From: Bacteroidota bacterium
GTDB lineage: Bacteria > Bacteroidota > Bacteroidia > Sphingobacteriales > Sphingobacteriaceae
Assembly: GCA_013289045.1 (NCBI GenBank)
Contig: JABDAU010000044.1
Location: forward strand, 1 to 32,526
Direction of reading: 5' to 3'
DNA length: 32,526 bases
Shown piece after piece: positions 15,628-24,134 of the stretch. Made by a program: the position numbers and the translations under genes. The notes under the pieces were generated by a model. It did no database searches and was not told where the DNA came from. It worked only from the letters and a program-made list of their open reading frames with translations. The stretch's first letter is position 1. Each line of letters opens with the position of its first letter.

Positions 15628-17112
15628 ATGAGAAAACTTATCCTTTTTGCCGTAATTTCTTTGGGCTGGCATATTTGTTCGGCACAAAACCTTGCACTTA
15701 ACGTGCAATGGAATAACATCACCATGGTGTCTAAATCCACGGCAACATTACAGGTAGTCAGTAACCCCATGCTTTCCCGTACAGGCTCCATGCACGATGG
15801 TTCCTTTAACGCACTAAAAGATATGGGCGCTGATTATGTACGGTATGTGCCCTGGCATGTTTATCCAAAACTGGTTGTTGCTGAGCTGGAAGCACCGACT
15901 GCAACAACTACCTCGTGGGATTTTAGCCTGATCGACCCCATGACCATCGATTTTTTGAATGCGACCAAAGGCCATTCCGTTATTTTAAATTTCAGTACCA
16001 TCCCGCAATGGATGTTTAAAACGGAAAAACCGGTGCCTTATCCCGCCGACCCGAATAAGGTAGATTGGAGTTATGGCGGCGTCGGTATGGAATTAAGGGA
16101 TTCCACCATGACAGAATTAACGGGCTATTATACCAGGTTGATCAGTTGGTATACCAAAGGCGGGTTTACCGATGAGTTAGGAAAATATCATAAATCAGGT
16201 TATCACTATGATCTGCCGTATTGGGAGATATTGAACGAGGTTGAATTCGAGCATTATATGTCGCCCCAATATTATACTAAAATTTATGACGCCGTGGTAA
16301 CCGCTATCCATAAAATATCGCCAAAAACCAAGTTTATGGGTATGGCGCTGGCGAATGTTGACACCACGCCCGACTGGTTTGAATATTTTTTAAACCCGGC
16401 AAACCATAAGCCGGGGGTGCCTTTGGATATGATATCCTATCACTGTTACGCCTCTGCCAATCCTGAACTGGGATTCGATGCTTATCAATACCCGGTATTT
16501 GAAATGGCAGATGCTTTTTCAAACACCATTAGTTATATCGAGTCCATCCGTAAAAGACTATCGCCTAACACAAAAACAGATGCTAATGAACTGGGCACGT
16601 TTGTTAGTGATAAAATGAGAGATCAGCCTATTCCTGATGCTTACTGGAACCTCTCGGCAGCCGTATATGCCTATTTTTATATAGGATTAACCAAACGGGG
16701 CATTGATGTAATAGGCGAATCGCAATTGGTTGGTTTCCCGAGCCAATACCCGGACGTGACCATGATCGATTACAAGAACAACAAGCCTAATGCCCGTTAC
16801 TGGGTGCTTAAATTAATACACGATAATTTGAAAGCAGGCGATAAGCTGGTGCAAACAGGCATTGACGGCGATTATTTTGGCGGCCTGCTGGCCCAGGGCT
16901 TTGTCACCGGTTCGGGCAAAAAAGTGCTCATTATCAACAAAAGGAATAAAACCGTTATGATTAAATTGCCGCCGGAATATAAAGGCGGGCAACTAAATAC
17001 TGTCGACGGGGATTCAGGTGATAACGCTGCTAACCAATCTGTAATTGCGGGAGATTCCATCCAAATGAAACCATTTGCTGTAAGTTTGATAAAAGTGAAT
17101 GCGGCTAATTAA
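15628..17112 (+). CDS. Secreted glycoside hydrolase, clan GH-A type (GH39-like)
   Basis: The 494-residue product has a signal peptide (MRKLILFAVISLGWHICSAQ, cleavage near residue 19). A TIM-barrel hydrolase fold follows, with the general acid in WEILNEVEFEHY (N203-E204) and a candidate nucleophile in TDANELGTF (E321). Other barrel features are MGADYVRYVPWHVYP at strand 2 and MISYHCYASANPE near strand 6. The last 70 residues form the small beta domain usual for GH39/GH30 relatives (VLIINKRNKTVMIKLPPEY). The exact family is not certain; GH39-like is the best guess. Its stop lies 14 bp before the rhamnose mutarotase gene, so it probably acts on a rhamnose-containing glycan, perhaps in the periplasm. 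This substrate is inferred from the neighbour only. Confidence 0.75.
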   Translation: MRKLILFAVISLGWHICSAQNLALNVQWNNITMVSKSTATLQVVSNPMLSRTGSMHDGSFNALKDMGADYVRYVPWHVYPKLVVAELEAPTATTTSWDFSLIDPMTIDFLNATKGHSVILNFSTIPQWMFKTEKPVPYPADPNKVDWSYGGVGMELRDSTMTELTGYYTRLISWYTKGGFTDELGKYHKSGYHYDLPYWEILNEVEFEHYMSPQYYTKIYDAVVTAIHKISPKTKFMGMALANVDTTPDWFEYFLNPANHKPGVPLDMISYHCYASANPELGFDAYQYPVFEMADAFSNTISYIESIRKRLSPNTKTDANELGTFVSDKMRDQPIPDAYWNLSAAVYAYFYIGLTKRGIDVIGESQLVGFPSQYPDVTMIDYKNNKPNARYWVLKLIHDNLKAGDKLVQTGIDGDYFGGLLAQGFVTGSGKKVLIINKRNKTVMIKLPPEYKGGQLNTVDGDSGDNAANQSVIAGDSIQMKPFAVSLIKVNAAN

Positions 17113-17126
17113 TTGCGGGGAATGAA

Positions 17127-17441
17127 ATGAAGAAAGTAGCATTTAAAATGAAGCTGAAGCCCGGCTTTAAAGAAGAATACCGGCGAAGGCATAACGAGTT
17201 ATGGCCGGAAGTGGAAAAATTACTTAGGGAGAACGGGATAAGTGACTACAGCATTTTCTTTAACGAAGAAACCGACAGCTTGTTTGCTGTTGAAAAAATT
17301 GACGAGCGTGTTGCCTGGAAGGATCTGGGTAAAGAGCAGGCCATTAAAAACTGGTGGGACCATTTAGCCGATATTATGGAGGTTAACCCGGATAACTCGC
17401 CTGTTGTCTCGAAACTGGAAATGGTTTTTCATTTGGAATAG
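17127..17441 (+). CDS. rhaM: L-rhamnose mutarotase
   Basis: The 104-residue protein has the RhaM (YiiL) fold and key residues: Y18 and H22 in EEYRRRHNELWPEV, and W76-W77 in NWWDHLADIM. In the E. coli enzyme Tyr18, His22 and Trp76 are active-site residues, and this match is at the same numbers. It interconverts alpha and beta anomers of L-rhamnose so that the sugar enters isomerase-based catabolism. It is cytoplasmic, single domain and normal length. It starts 14 bp after the glycoside hydrolase stop, so both are probably one transcript, with the mutarotase acting on rhamnose released by the hydrolase. No rhaA, rhaB or rhaD gene lies in the window. Confidence 0.93.
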   Translation: MKKVAFKMKLKPGFKEEYRRRHNELWPEVEKLLRENGISDYSIFFNEETDSLFAVEKIDERVAWKDLGKEQAIKNWWDHLADIMEVNPDNSPVVSKLEMVFHLE

Positions 17442-17817
17442 CGGCGGCATAGAGTTAAAACAAACCAAGCCCGGCATGCTGATATTGTTTTGCCGGCCTT
17501 GTCGGCGGTTAGCACACTGTAGCATAAGCTGCAAAAAACGCTACACCTTACACATAAAAACGCTACGCTTTTGCTACACTTTGCTACAGCAGGTTAAAAA
17601 TTTATAGTGAAGATTATCAGCTATTTACCAAAAAATAAGCCATTTAAACGCTGTGTAATTATCAATTCATTTTTAGCCTTAAAAACATACAAAAAGCGGT
17701 AATTTATAGCAAATTTGATTGATGAAACCCGCGTTACCCGCCCACCCGTAATGTTTTTATTACAAGGTTGTTAGGGATTGCTAAATCGTTATCTTTAGCC
17801 ATCAATCGATCATAACC
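17442..17817. other. Non-coding stretch with phased GCTACA repeats
   Basis: This 376-bp gap holds an inverted repeat CCGGCA (17471-17476) / TGCCGG (17491-17496) about 30 bp after the rhaM stop, which may be a terminator. It also holds a row of GCTACA-type hexamers: an inverted TGTAGC at 17518-17523, then GCTACA or GCTACG at 17540, 17562, 17573 and 17583. A promoter for the next gene is at 17768-17797. Confidence 0.5.
17768..17797 (+). promoter_or_regulatory. Bacteroidota-type promoter of the secreted CBM/DUF5005-like gene
   Basis: TTG at 17768-17770 is followed after 19 nt by TATCTTTA at 17790-17797, one base off TAnnTTTG. The ATG is 21 nt further on. Confidence 0.55.
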
Positions 17818-19338
17818 ATGTCAAAAGCCTGTTTCAGCCTGATTTTAATACTCTGCATTTCTACAGAACTTTTTGCCGGCGGTTCAGCGGGCCCGCAGCC
17901 TGTACTCGCCAATGGCGGATTTGAAAATAACCTTACCGCGTGGTCTACGGTTACAACTAATGGCAGCAGCGCAACCTTTACCATTACGCATGACGCATTG
18001 CATGCGCACAGCGGTTCGCAGGGGTTGATCGTAAATGTTACCAATACCGGTACTTCTAATTCCGTAACCCTTTCGGCTGCGCCTGTAAAGCTGGATAAAA
18101 AAGGGTATTACCTGTTACGTTTTTGGGCGCTTGCCAGCACGCGGAATGCGCTGCTTGACATTGATTTGAAAGAAGGAAAAACGGATAATACCTGCCATTT
18201 CCAGATCTGGAACCGTAAAGATACTGCCCGCAACCAGTGGCAGATGTATCAGTATGCTTTTAAGGCAACGGGGCACAATACCACGCTTCAGCTTAGCTTT
18301 AACACCGCAACTACCTACTACCTTGATGATGTGGAAATTGCAAGTGAAGAAACCAATCCTGAACTGGATGTAAGGGCCCAGTATGACTGGCAGGATAATT
18401 TTAATGAAAAGTACGGATGGCTATCGGGCGATAACAACAACCCGGTACTATTGCCGGATAACCGGGTGGCATGGGTTTATAACGACTCGTTCATGGGCCC
18501 TGAAGATCCGCACTCTAATGTTTTGCACTCGCCTAAAATGATCAATAACCTGGTGGTGGTGCAAAAAGGCGACAGCTTAAATTCAAGATACGGCGGCAAT
18601 GCGGCAAGGCCTTTATCTTTATTTGTGCCGGATAGCAGTAAAAGCGAATTCTGGGAAAGCGGTGGCGTGATAGAGGACGGCATGTTAAAGATAGTATTGA
18701 TAGAGATTACCAAAAAAGGCACCCGCTTTGCCGGGCATACATGGATAGGAACTTTGTCATTACCTGACCTGGCTGTTGTATCGCTTCACCGCTTGCCAGC
18801 CACGCTCAACACATCCCCAAACTGTGTTATCCAGGACGGCGACTACGATTATCTTTATTTTGATGCCCACCGTTCAACAGTATTAGGCCGTGTACCAAAG
18901 GGGCAGCTGGATTCGCAAACGACATGGGAGTTTTATACAGGAAATGGCAACTGGAGCAAGGATTTTACGCAGGCTACGATACTGGTTGAAAACGTTCCAG
19001 CCGGAAACGTGATCAAAATTGGGCCGGGTAATTACGCTATGTCCGGCGTGCCGAACTTGTCGGGCCAGGTAGCGGTATGGTTTGCGCAATCGCCCGTGGG
19101 GCCGTGGGTTAATAAAACGGTTATATATCATATCCCATCCGAAGAAGGCCTGCTCGCTTATGAAGGGCATGTAAATCCGCTTGGCAACAAAGGCGTTTAT
19201 ACATTTACTTACTCGCTCTACCCCTTCGTTCAAAATCCTGTTGCCATGCAGCTGGCCGATAAAACCACCTACGTACCGGGCTTTGTTAAAGCTAATTTGC
19301 TGGAGTTATCGCCGTTTACTCATAAAACGGATAAATAG
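17818..19338 (+). CDS. Secreted protein with CBM-like domain and DUF5005/DUF4185-like beta-propeller domain
   Basis: The 506-residue product has a signal peptide (MSKACFSLILILCISTELFA). Residues about 25-180 form a CBM_4_9-like jelly-roll (VLANGGFENNLTAWSTV at the start, YYLDDVEIAS at the end) of the carbohydrate-binding module type. The rest (DNFNEKYGWLSGDNNNPVLL, WVYNDSFMG, NNLVVVQKGDSLNSRYGG) resembles a DUF5005/DUF4185-type propeller linked to secreted glycan-acting proteins. No catalytic residues can be named. It follows the rhamnose-glycan operon with its own promoter, so it may belong to the same locus. It should be periplasmic or exported. The function is not proven; a glycosidase or glycan-binding role is inferred. 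Confidence 0.7.
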   Translation: MSKACFSLILILCISTELFAGGSAGPQPVLANGGFENNLTAWSTVTTNGSSATFTITHDALHAHSGSQGLIVNVTNTGTSNSVTLSAAPVKLDKKGYYLLRFWALASTRNALLDIDLKEGKTDNTCHFQIWNRKDTARNQWQMYQYAFKATGHNTTLQLSFNTATTYYLDDVEIASEETNPELDVRAQYDWQDNFNEKYGWLSGDNNNPVLLPDNRVAWVYNDSFMGPEDPHSNVLHSPKMINNLVVVQKGDSLNSRYGGNAARPLSLFVPDSSKSEFWESGGVIEDGMLKIVLIEITKKGTRFAGHTWIGTLSLPDLAVVSLHRLPATLNTSPNCVIQDGDYDYLYFDAHRSTVLGRVPKGQLDSQTTWEFYTGNGNWSKDFTQATILVENVPAGNVIKIGPGNYAMSGVPNLSGQVAVWFAQSPVGPWVNKTVIYHIPSEEGLLAYEGHVNPLGNKGVYTFTYSLYPFVQNPVAMQLADKTTYVPGFVKANLLELSPFTHKTDK

Positions 19339-19536
19339 TTTTATTTAAATTATCGAACAGTAATGCCGGCCATTTAATGTATAAGGCAGGAGCGGCAGCA
19401 TACCCATAACCATTAGAAAGTTTTGTTGAATAAGGCCTGAGTTGTGCAATGGAACACCTGTACGCCCCGATAAAATAGGTTCATCAGTTTGCTTTTATCA
19501 GTTTTGCATCCTAATTTGTGAAACCAAACTGTTCAC

Positions 19537-20031
19537 ATGAACCTGATCGATGAATTTGTTCCGGACGCAGGCTATCCGAACTTAAAGATAATATGGCGCA
19601 CTTATGCCATTGTGCTTTTAATTTTCACTCTACCGCCAATGCTGATCGGCAAAGATTGGTTTTTCCGAATTTCCGGAGCCGGGATATTTTTCGTTGTTTT
19701 AACTATTACCATCATATTCGATCGTCATGCAGTAAAAGTATCAGTATCGCAGATTGACGGAAGATTCACTTACCGTACAATAGGTTTATTTGGTAAGGAA
19801 AAGGATATGGCTGTTGCTCTCGGAACAGCTACAGTGAGTTATAAATATACCCGGCTAAGCAAATACAGGAAAGGCTACAGGTTAAGGCTCTATAATAATT
19901 ATTTTAATAATAGAATAACCTTAAAACAAGCCGATGATGGCACGGGGTTTAACGAAAAGCAACTTGAGCAGATGGTAACCCTTATAAATAAATATCGCGG
20001 CATGCCTGTTGACACTATTTTACCAGTGTAG
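19537..20031 (+). CDS. Small two-TM membrane protein, function unknown
   Basis: The 164-residue product has two hydrophobic segments near its N-terminus (IWRTYAIVLLIFTLPPMLIG and FRISGAGIFFVVLTITIIF), a two-TM hairpin. The following 100 residues are soluble and beta-rich (VSVSQIDGRFTYRTIGLFG, YRLRLYNNYFNNRITL), a layout like small membrane proteins with a PH-like domain, but I do not recognise a named family. The ATG at 19537 follows a region with no strong promoter match. The stop overlaps or abuts the small gene downstream, which starts 52 bp later, so both may share a transcript. Confidence 0.6.
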   Translation: MNLIDEFVPDAGYPNLKIIWRTYAIVLLIFTLPPMLIGKDWFFRISGAGIFFVVLTITIIFDRHAVKVSVSQIDGRFTYRTIGLFGKEKDMAVALGTATVSYKYTRLSKYRKGYRLRLYNNYFNNRITLKQADDGTGFNEKQLEQMVTLINKYRGMPVDTILPV

Positions 20032-20083
20032 CAGGTGTATTTTATGGCATTTATCAATCATCCAATTAACACGATCAACTATT

Positions 20084-20413
20084 ATGAATCCTATCACCAC
20101 CCCACGCCCAACCATTTACTGGCGGGAGCAATTTGACAACGGAAGCGAATTTTTCACGGAGGAAAACTTACAAATAAGCGATGCGCTGCTTGATCGTTAT
20201 GTCGGCAAGTTGGAAGCGGCCAAAAATGAAAGGGATATCTGGAAAGCGATAGAGGAAGTGGTTACAGGTTTTGACGATCTTAATTCGTCGCATGATTATT
20301 TTATTGAGACCATGGAACGCGAAGACCTGGCCGAATATATACAAAAGGCAGCTGAAGCCGCAGGCTTATTTTACGATGGCGATGTAACCGAGGAATGGAG
20401 ATCGGAATGGTAA
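20084..20413 (+). CDS. Small hypothetical protein
   Basis: ATG at 20084 (MNPITTPRPTIYWREQFD) is preferred over the in-frame ATG at 20009, which would overlap the previous gene and encodes a Cys- and hydrophobic-rich lead-in unlike a protein start. It gives 109 residues, acidic and largely helical (LEAAKNERDIWKAIEEVVTG, EDLAEYIQKAAEAAG). No signal peptide or membrane helix is present. It is likely a cytoplasmic protein conserved in Bacteroidota, but I do not recognise the family. A terminator lies about 140 bp downstream, between it and the convergent HupE gene. Confidence 0.6.
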   Translation: MNPITTPRPTIYWREQFDNGSEFFTEENLQISDALLDRYVGKLEAAKNERDIWKAIEEVVTGFDDLNSSHDYFIETMEREDLAEYIQKAAEAAGLFYDGDVTEEWRSEW

Positions 20414-20554
20414 AAGGTGTAAAAAAAGAAGTTCTCTTCATTCCCATTTTTCATTATTCACATTTCTACGGTGATGCTTTCTATAAAACCCCTGCAAAAA
20501 GATGGCTCAAAAACATCAGGCATGCTAAGGTTAACAAATTTCCGTGAATGTAAT

Positions 20555-20581
20555 AAAGCCAGGTAGAAAACCTGGCTTTTT
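20555..20581. terminator. Rho-independent terminator hairpin
   Basis: AAAGCCAGGT (20555-20564) pairs perfectly with ACCTGGCTTT (20570-20579) around a 5-nt loop, followed by TT; on the minus strand the left-hand As give Us. It sits between two convergent genes, so it probably works on both strands. Confidence 0.75.
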
Positions 20582-20648
20582 CCGTATCTGTCCGGAATGC
20601 AATTGCGCTATCAGTGTATGAAAACCTGACTAATAGATTGATAGCGGG

Positions 20649-21989
20649 TTAGTAACCGTAGACCACTTTTTTGTGAGCCTTTTTAAAATTTAAGAAATAA
20701 CTTATTCCAGCTGCAACGGCTAATCCAATAATAAGCCATATAGTATAATTGGTGCTGTTAAATAGCATTACGCTGACGAAATTACTTTCGCCTGTCACGC
20801 GTTCCAGCATCCAGGCCAGGGATGCAACCCCTGCAAAAATGGCCCCACCTATACGTAAGCCTTTATACATGTTATTCTTGCTCAATATAATGAGCCATGG
20901 GATTGTTATGGCAATTACAAATAGCTGCATCAGCTCAATCCCGATGTTGAAGCCGAGAATGCTTAAAGTCATTCGGAGCCCATCCAGGTCAAGATTAACC
21001 AGCGTTTCAGCAAAAGCCATTCCGTGTATTAATCCAAAGCTGGCAGCGATATACATTTCTTTACCCGGGAAAATCGGTTTAAAGGCATGTATTGCCGAAA
21101 TAAGTATACTTAATGCAATAAGCACTTCTATTGACCGTCCGGGAAAATGGAATACACCCAGGGCACCGACCAGTAAAGTAATGGAGTGACCGATAGTAAA
21201 AGCAGTCACAATCTTTAGAATGCGGGTAAGGCTGTATTTCACACCACCAAACCCTTTCCATTTTTCGTTTTTAGCAATAAGCGTTGAAGGCAACAACAGC
21301 GTCAGCAAAAACAGTAAGTGATCAGTGCCTTCCTTAATATGTTCCATGCCTAAATCAATCATGCTTGTAAATCCAGTCCACAGGTTGCCTTCCTGTATGT
21401 TTACGTTAAGCGGGAATATTTTATTGCTTCGTACATCAAGCCGTACAACGCCTACCTGATAGGGATGGCCCTGATTCATACCATTGTCCCAATCCTGCCT
21501 TACCGAAACCAACGCAAAATGCGAAACTACCTGGTGAATAATCACATCGTAGTTCAATACAAATTGCCTCGTAGTTTCTCCTTCTGCCGGAATTAGGGTC
21601 AGATGAACGGTCAGCTCCTTATATGGGCCGCTGGCGCTTTGGGCTACAGGCTGCACCATCATATCATTCACGGTCACTGCCCATGGCTTGCCATCCTGGC
21701 TAACCGGATGCATGTGCTGTAATAAATAAGCCTTCAGTTGCGGCCCCAAACGCTCAACCAGGCCGTCAGAATTGCTGTTCACATCGTGGCCGTAAGCCAG
21801 TTCCAGCTCATTTAGCGGCAATTGTATTTCTGCGGCAACCTTTGTTGCTTTAATATCCAGCAAAACTACCGAATTGGGCATTGGGTGTGCAATGGCTTTT
21901 GACACCATGAAACAAAACACGACTGCCAGGATAGCCAGCCGCCTCAATTTGAGGCGACCGGCGTTATTATGGAGATTTGGAATTCGCAT
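20649..21989 (-). CDS. HupE/UreJ_2 family membrane protein
   Basis: The 446-residue product has a signal peptide (LRRLAILAVVFCFMVSKAIA, mature end at HPMPNS), a periplasmic domain of about 170 residues, and then six or seven membrane helices. The membrane part carries the conserved His motifs of HupE/UreJ_2: GMEHIKEGTDHLLFLLTL, TAFTIGHSITLLVG and FGLIHGMAFAE. HupE/UreJ-type proteins are linked to metal (nickel or cobalt) uptake, but for this extended Bacteroidota branch the substrate is not established. Its start lies 9 bp after the DUF3500 lipoprotein stop, so the two form an operon and probably act together at the cell envelope. The gene is convergent with the small genes to the left, separated by a strong terminator. 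Confidence 0.85.
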   Translation of the reverse strand: MRIPNLHNNAGRLKLRRLAILAVVFCFMVSKAIAHPMPNSVVLLDIKATKVAAEIQLPLNELELAYGHDVNSNSDGLVERLGPQLKAYLLQHMHPVSQDGKPWAVTVNDMMVQPVAQSASGPYKELTVHLTLIPAEGETTRQFVLNYDVIIHQVVSHFALVSVRQDWDNGMNQGHPYQVGVVRLDVRSNKIFPLNVNIQEGNLWTGFTSMIDLGMEHIKEGTDHLLFLLTLLLPSTLIAKNEKWKGFGGVKYSLTRILKIVTAFTIGHSITLLVGALGVFHFPGRSIEVLIALSILISAIHAFKPIFPGKEMYIAASFGLIHGMAFAETLVNLDLDGLRMTLSILGFNIGIELMQLFVIAITIPWLIILSKNNMYKGLRIGGAIFAGVASLAWMLERVTGESNFVSVMLFNSTNYTIWLIIGLAVAAGISYFLNFKKAHKKVVYGY

Positions 21990-21998
21990 TTTGAGAAA

Positions 21999-23426
21999 TT
22001 AAAATGTGAAGCTATTGCCGTAGTCACGGGTATGATCGCGCCAGATAGTATGATAATGAATCTGTGTAGGGAAAACTACCCCTGTTTGGCAAATAAACTC
22101 TATCCATACACTCGGTCCGTCAATTCGCACATAATCCGTGTTGGTTATTAAAAATGTACTTGCGTCACCCGATGTTCCGGCCGTGTTACTTGCATAGGAA
22201 ATATAGGTGCTGCTTAGTTCATTGGTATAGGTGGTTAACAGGGTTGCTGCCGTGGCGTCATCCGTATCATCTACCCATTGTTTCATTGCAGCAACTATAT
22301 ATGCCTGTTGCGCTGAAGTTAGTGCGCTCGCCGCCAAACCCAGCTTGGTAGTTGGAAATTGACCATCTTCTCCGGGCCCAAGCATTACATCGCTAAAAGT
22401 GGAGCTTAGTTTTGCGCTGGCCAACTCGCTGGTTGTTAAAGAAGCAAGCATTGCTGCCATTGCATCGTGCTTATTGGCCAACGGCGCATAAGTAACGGAA
22501 TTTGTTGTCCATGTTTTTGGCTCTACACCCAGAAAATATGGGGTGGAACCAGCTTCTGCACCACTAATATAAGTGCGGTTTATGGCCATGTGGTGACCGC
22601 CAAACTGTAGCTGCCATGTCCCTGTCAGACTTGGCGTACCAACAAATGCGATAAAATAATTACCCGATCCGTAAGTGCTGCCACCAGCTGTTGCCTGTAA
22701 TATGTCGTCTGCAGCTATAATGTCTGTTACTTCTGTATATCCCTGATCTGCTGAGGCTGTGCCTGTGGCAGCAGCAGCAACGGCCATAGCTGCGGCAAGC
22801 TGGGTTGATGTTAAAGAACTTAACTCCAAGCCTTCGCGACATTGTGAACCGCAGGGCAAATTAGACCATTTGATGGCATTCGCTTTTTCATAGTCAAACT
22901 GTACGCCCGCTAATTGCGTAGAGGTCAGGGTTGCCTCAAAAGCCTGAACAGCGCAAAGTACTTTTGCAGCAGGGGTTGCAGAAGTGCTGCAACCTGTAGT
23001 GGCAACAGCCGCGCTAACGGTCATGGCAAAACCACATGACTGCCCGCCAAAAGTAATGGCGAACGTTGCTGTACCTGACCCCGATGGTGTACCCGCAATA
23101 GTATAAGTTAAATCGCCTGTTCCGGTTTCTAAAGTTCCTTTTTGTAATGTAGCGGTTAAACCAGTAACACCGGTAGAGGAAATTGCCGTGCCGGCAGCAT
23201 ATGACGCCCCTGATCCACCGGTATATGGTACAGTAGCGGTCCCGGTAAACGCTGTTGACGCGTAAGCAGTTCCTGAAAACGTTGTACTACTGCAGCTTAG
23301 GGCCGTAACAGTAGCAGTGGTTGTTGAAGTGGTGCTTGATGACGTCTTGTCTTTTTTACAAGCCTGTATGCCAATCATCGCGGTTAAGCCGATGAATACT
23401 GCAAAAATTAAAAATTTGACTCTCAT
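21999..23426 (-). CDS. DUF3500 lipoprotein with Ser/Thr-rich N-terminal region
   Basis: The 475-residue product has a lipoprotein signal (lipobox ending in IQAC at residue 23, followed by KKDKTSSS). Residues 29-140 are low complexity, dominated by Ser, Thr, Gly and Ala, with a beta-sandwich-like pattern of about two repeats. From about residue 155 a DUF3500 domain appears: WQLQFGGHHMAINRTYISG, YFLGVEPKTWT and the end WRDHTRDYGNSF. The domain has several conserved His and acidic residues and could bind metal, which is inferred. It leads the HupE/UreJ_2 operon, and DUF3500 next to HupE is a recurring pairing. It should sit at the outer or inner membrane surface, depending on sorting. Confidence 0.85.
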   Translation of the reverse strand: MRVKFLIFAVFIGLTAMIGIQACKKDKTSSSTTSTTTATVTALSCSSTTFSGTAYASTAFTGTATVPYTGGSGASYAAGTAISSTGVTGLTATLQKGTLETGTGDLTYTIAGTPSGSGTATFAITFGGQSCGFAMTVSAAVATTGCSTSATPAAKVLCAVQAFEATLTSTQLAGVQFDYEKANAIKWSNLPCGSQCREGLELSSLTSTQLAAAMAVAAAATGTASADQGYTEVTDIIAADDILQATAGGSTYGSGNYFIAFVGTPSLTGTWQLQFGGHHMAINRTYISGAEAGSTPYFLGVEPKTWTTNSVTYAPLANKHDAMAAMLASLTTSELASAKLSSTFSDVMLGPGEDGQFPTTKLGLAASALTSAQQAYIVAAMKQWVDDTDDATAATLLTTYTNELSSTYISYASNTAGTSGDASTFLITNTDYVRIDGPSVWIEFICQTGVVFPTQIHYHTIWRDHTRDYGNSFTF

Positions 23427-23643
23427 GTTATTTGTTTAAAATAGTATCATATTTATAATAGTCCTTACTCTTTCAAATATTTGATAGTGTAAAGATTAAC
23501 AGAAGAATTTGCTGGCATTTCGGTGTGTCGACGTGTGAGGGGTATGTGTCGATGAATGTAACAAAGATGTTAGAAATGGCCTTTTTCTATTAAAAAAGGA
23601 AATGGAATTCTGGCTATAATCGTTAAACGTCAAAAAGGGAGGT
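23427..23643. other. Gap upstream of the AlbA_2 island
   Basis: Besides the DUF3500 promoter this gap holds a direct repeat TGTGTCGA (about 23524 and 23546). No gene or strong hairpin was found. Confidence 0.35.
23448..23477 (-). promoter_or_regulatory. Bacteroidota-type promoter of the DUF3500-HupE operon
   Basis: On the minus strand TTTG (23477-23474) and TAAATATG (23455-23448) are 18 nt apart; the -7 has one mismatch from TAnnTTTG. The ATG is 21 nt downstream. Confidence 0.55.
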
Positions 23644-23814
23644 ATGTCAAAGGATCAGCTTTCGGCAATCTCCCGGTGTTATGCGGCCAGTCTGCGCCGT
23701 GTTGTCCGTAGTTTGCTGTCTCCGATTACATACGACTATGCTAACGGGGTATTTGGCTACCTCTATAAATATAGAAATTTCAATATCTTTGAATTGGATT
23801 TAATCCGCCTTTAA
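23644..23814 (+). CDS. Possible small ORF of 56 residues, overlapping a repeat
   Basis: ATG at 23644 opens a 56-residue frame ending one base before the ATG of the next gene. It starts MSKDQLSAISRCYAASLRRV and ends in a stretch (GYLYKYRNFNIFELD) encoded by the 39-nt repeat at 23759-23797. The start is preceded by AAAAAGGGAGGT, an unusual Shine-Dalgarno-like run directly next to the ATG. It may be a small gene translationally coupled to its neighbour, or a remnant. No family is recognised. Confidence 0.3.
   Translation: MSKDQLSAISRCYAASLRRVVRSLLSPITYDYANGVFGYLYKYRNFNIFELDLIRL
23759..23797. repeat. 39-nt degenerate repeat, unit R1
   Basis: The unit starts ACCTCTATAAA and ends TTTGAATTGG with an 18-nt variable middle. 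Similar 39-nt units are at 24082-24120 and 25212-25250. Confidence 0.65.
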
Positions 23815-23815
23815 C

Positions 23816-24049
23816 ATGACACACGACACGTATTGTATATTGATAGTGACCAAACATGCCTTCTCTGGCAAATCTGATATTGTCATAGACTTAGGACTAC
23901 AAGTTGTTTCAACAGAATATTCTGACACCTTAAAGGGTTACACTTCAGAAGTTGATGCACTAAACTATATGTCTTCGGAAGGATGGAGCCTTGTAAGCAG
24001 CTATGCTAACCAAATCTTAACGGAAACGCGACATGTGATGAGGAAGTAA
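23816..24049 (+). CDS. Small hypothetical protein, DUF4177-like
   Basis: The 77-residue product ends in EVDALNYMSSEGWSLVSSYA followed by TETRHVMRK, the pattern of DUF4177-type small proteins (a LN-x-x-GW-x-LV core with a basic end), though the match is by eye. No signal peptide or TM segment is seen. The ATG begins 2 bp after a 56-residue frame and 19 bp after a repeat unit. It lies in AT-richer DNA with the AlbA_2 gene downstream and a second repeat unit between them. Function is unknown. Confidence 0.5.
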   Translation: MTHDTYCILIVTKHAFSGKSDIVIDLGLQVVSTEYSDTLKGYTSEVDALNYMSSEGWSLVSSYANQILTETRHVMRK

Positions 24050-24081
24050 ACGATTTAGATTCTTAATTCAGCTTTTACAAA

Positions 24082-24120
24082 ACCTCTATAAAGTAAGAAA
24101 TCTTCAATATCTTGAATTGA
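24082..24120. repeat. 39-nt degenerate repeat, unit R2
   Basis: The unit starts ACCTCTATAAA and ends CTTGAATTGA, the same length as R1, and lies between the two genes, ending 14 bp before the AlbA_2 ATG. Confidence 0.65.
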
Positions 24121-24134
24121 CCAACCTGGAATAC

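Noticed and set aside
20749..21189. 146-residue plus-strand frame in the HupE gene
   Set aside because: It overlaps conserved HupE His motifs in antisense and lacks recognisable features.
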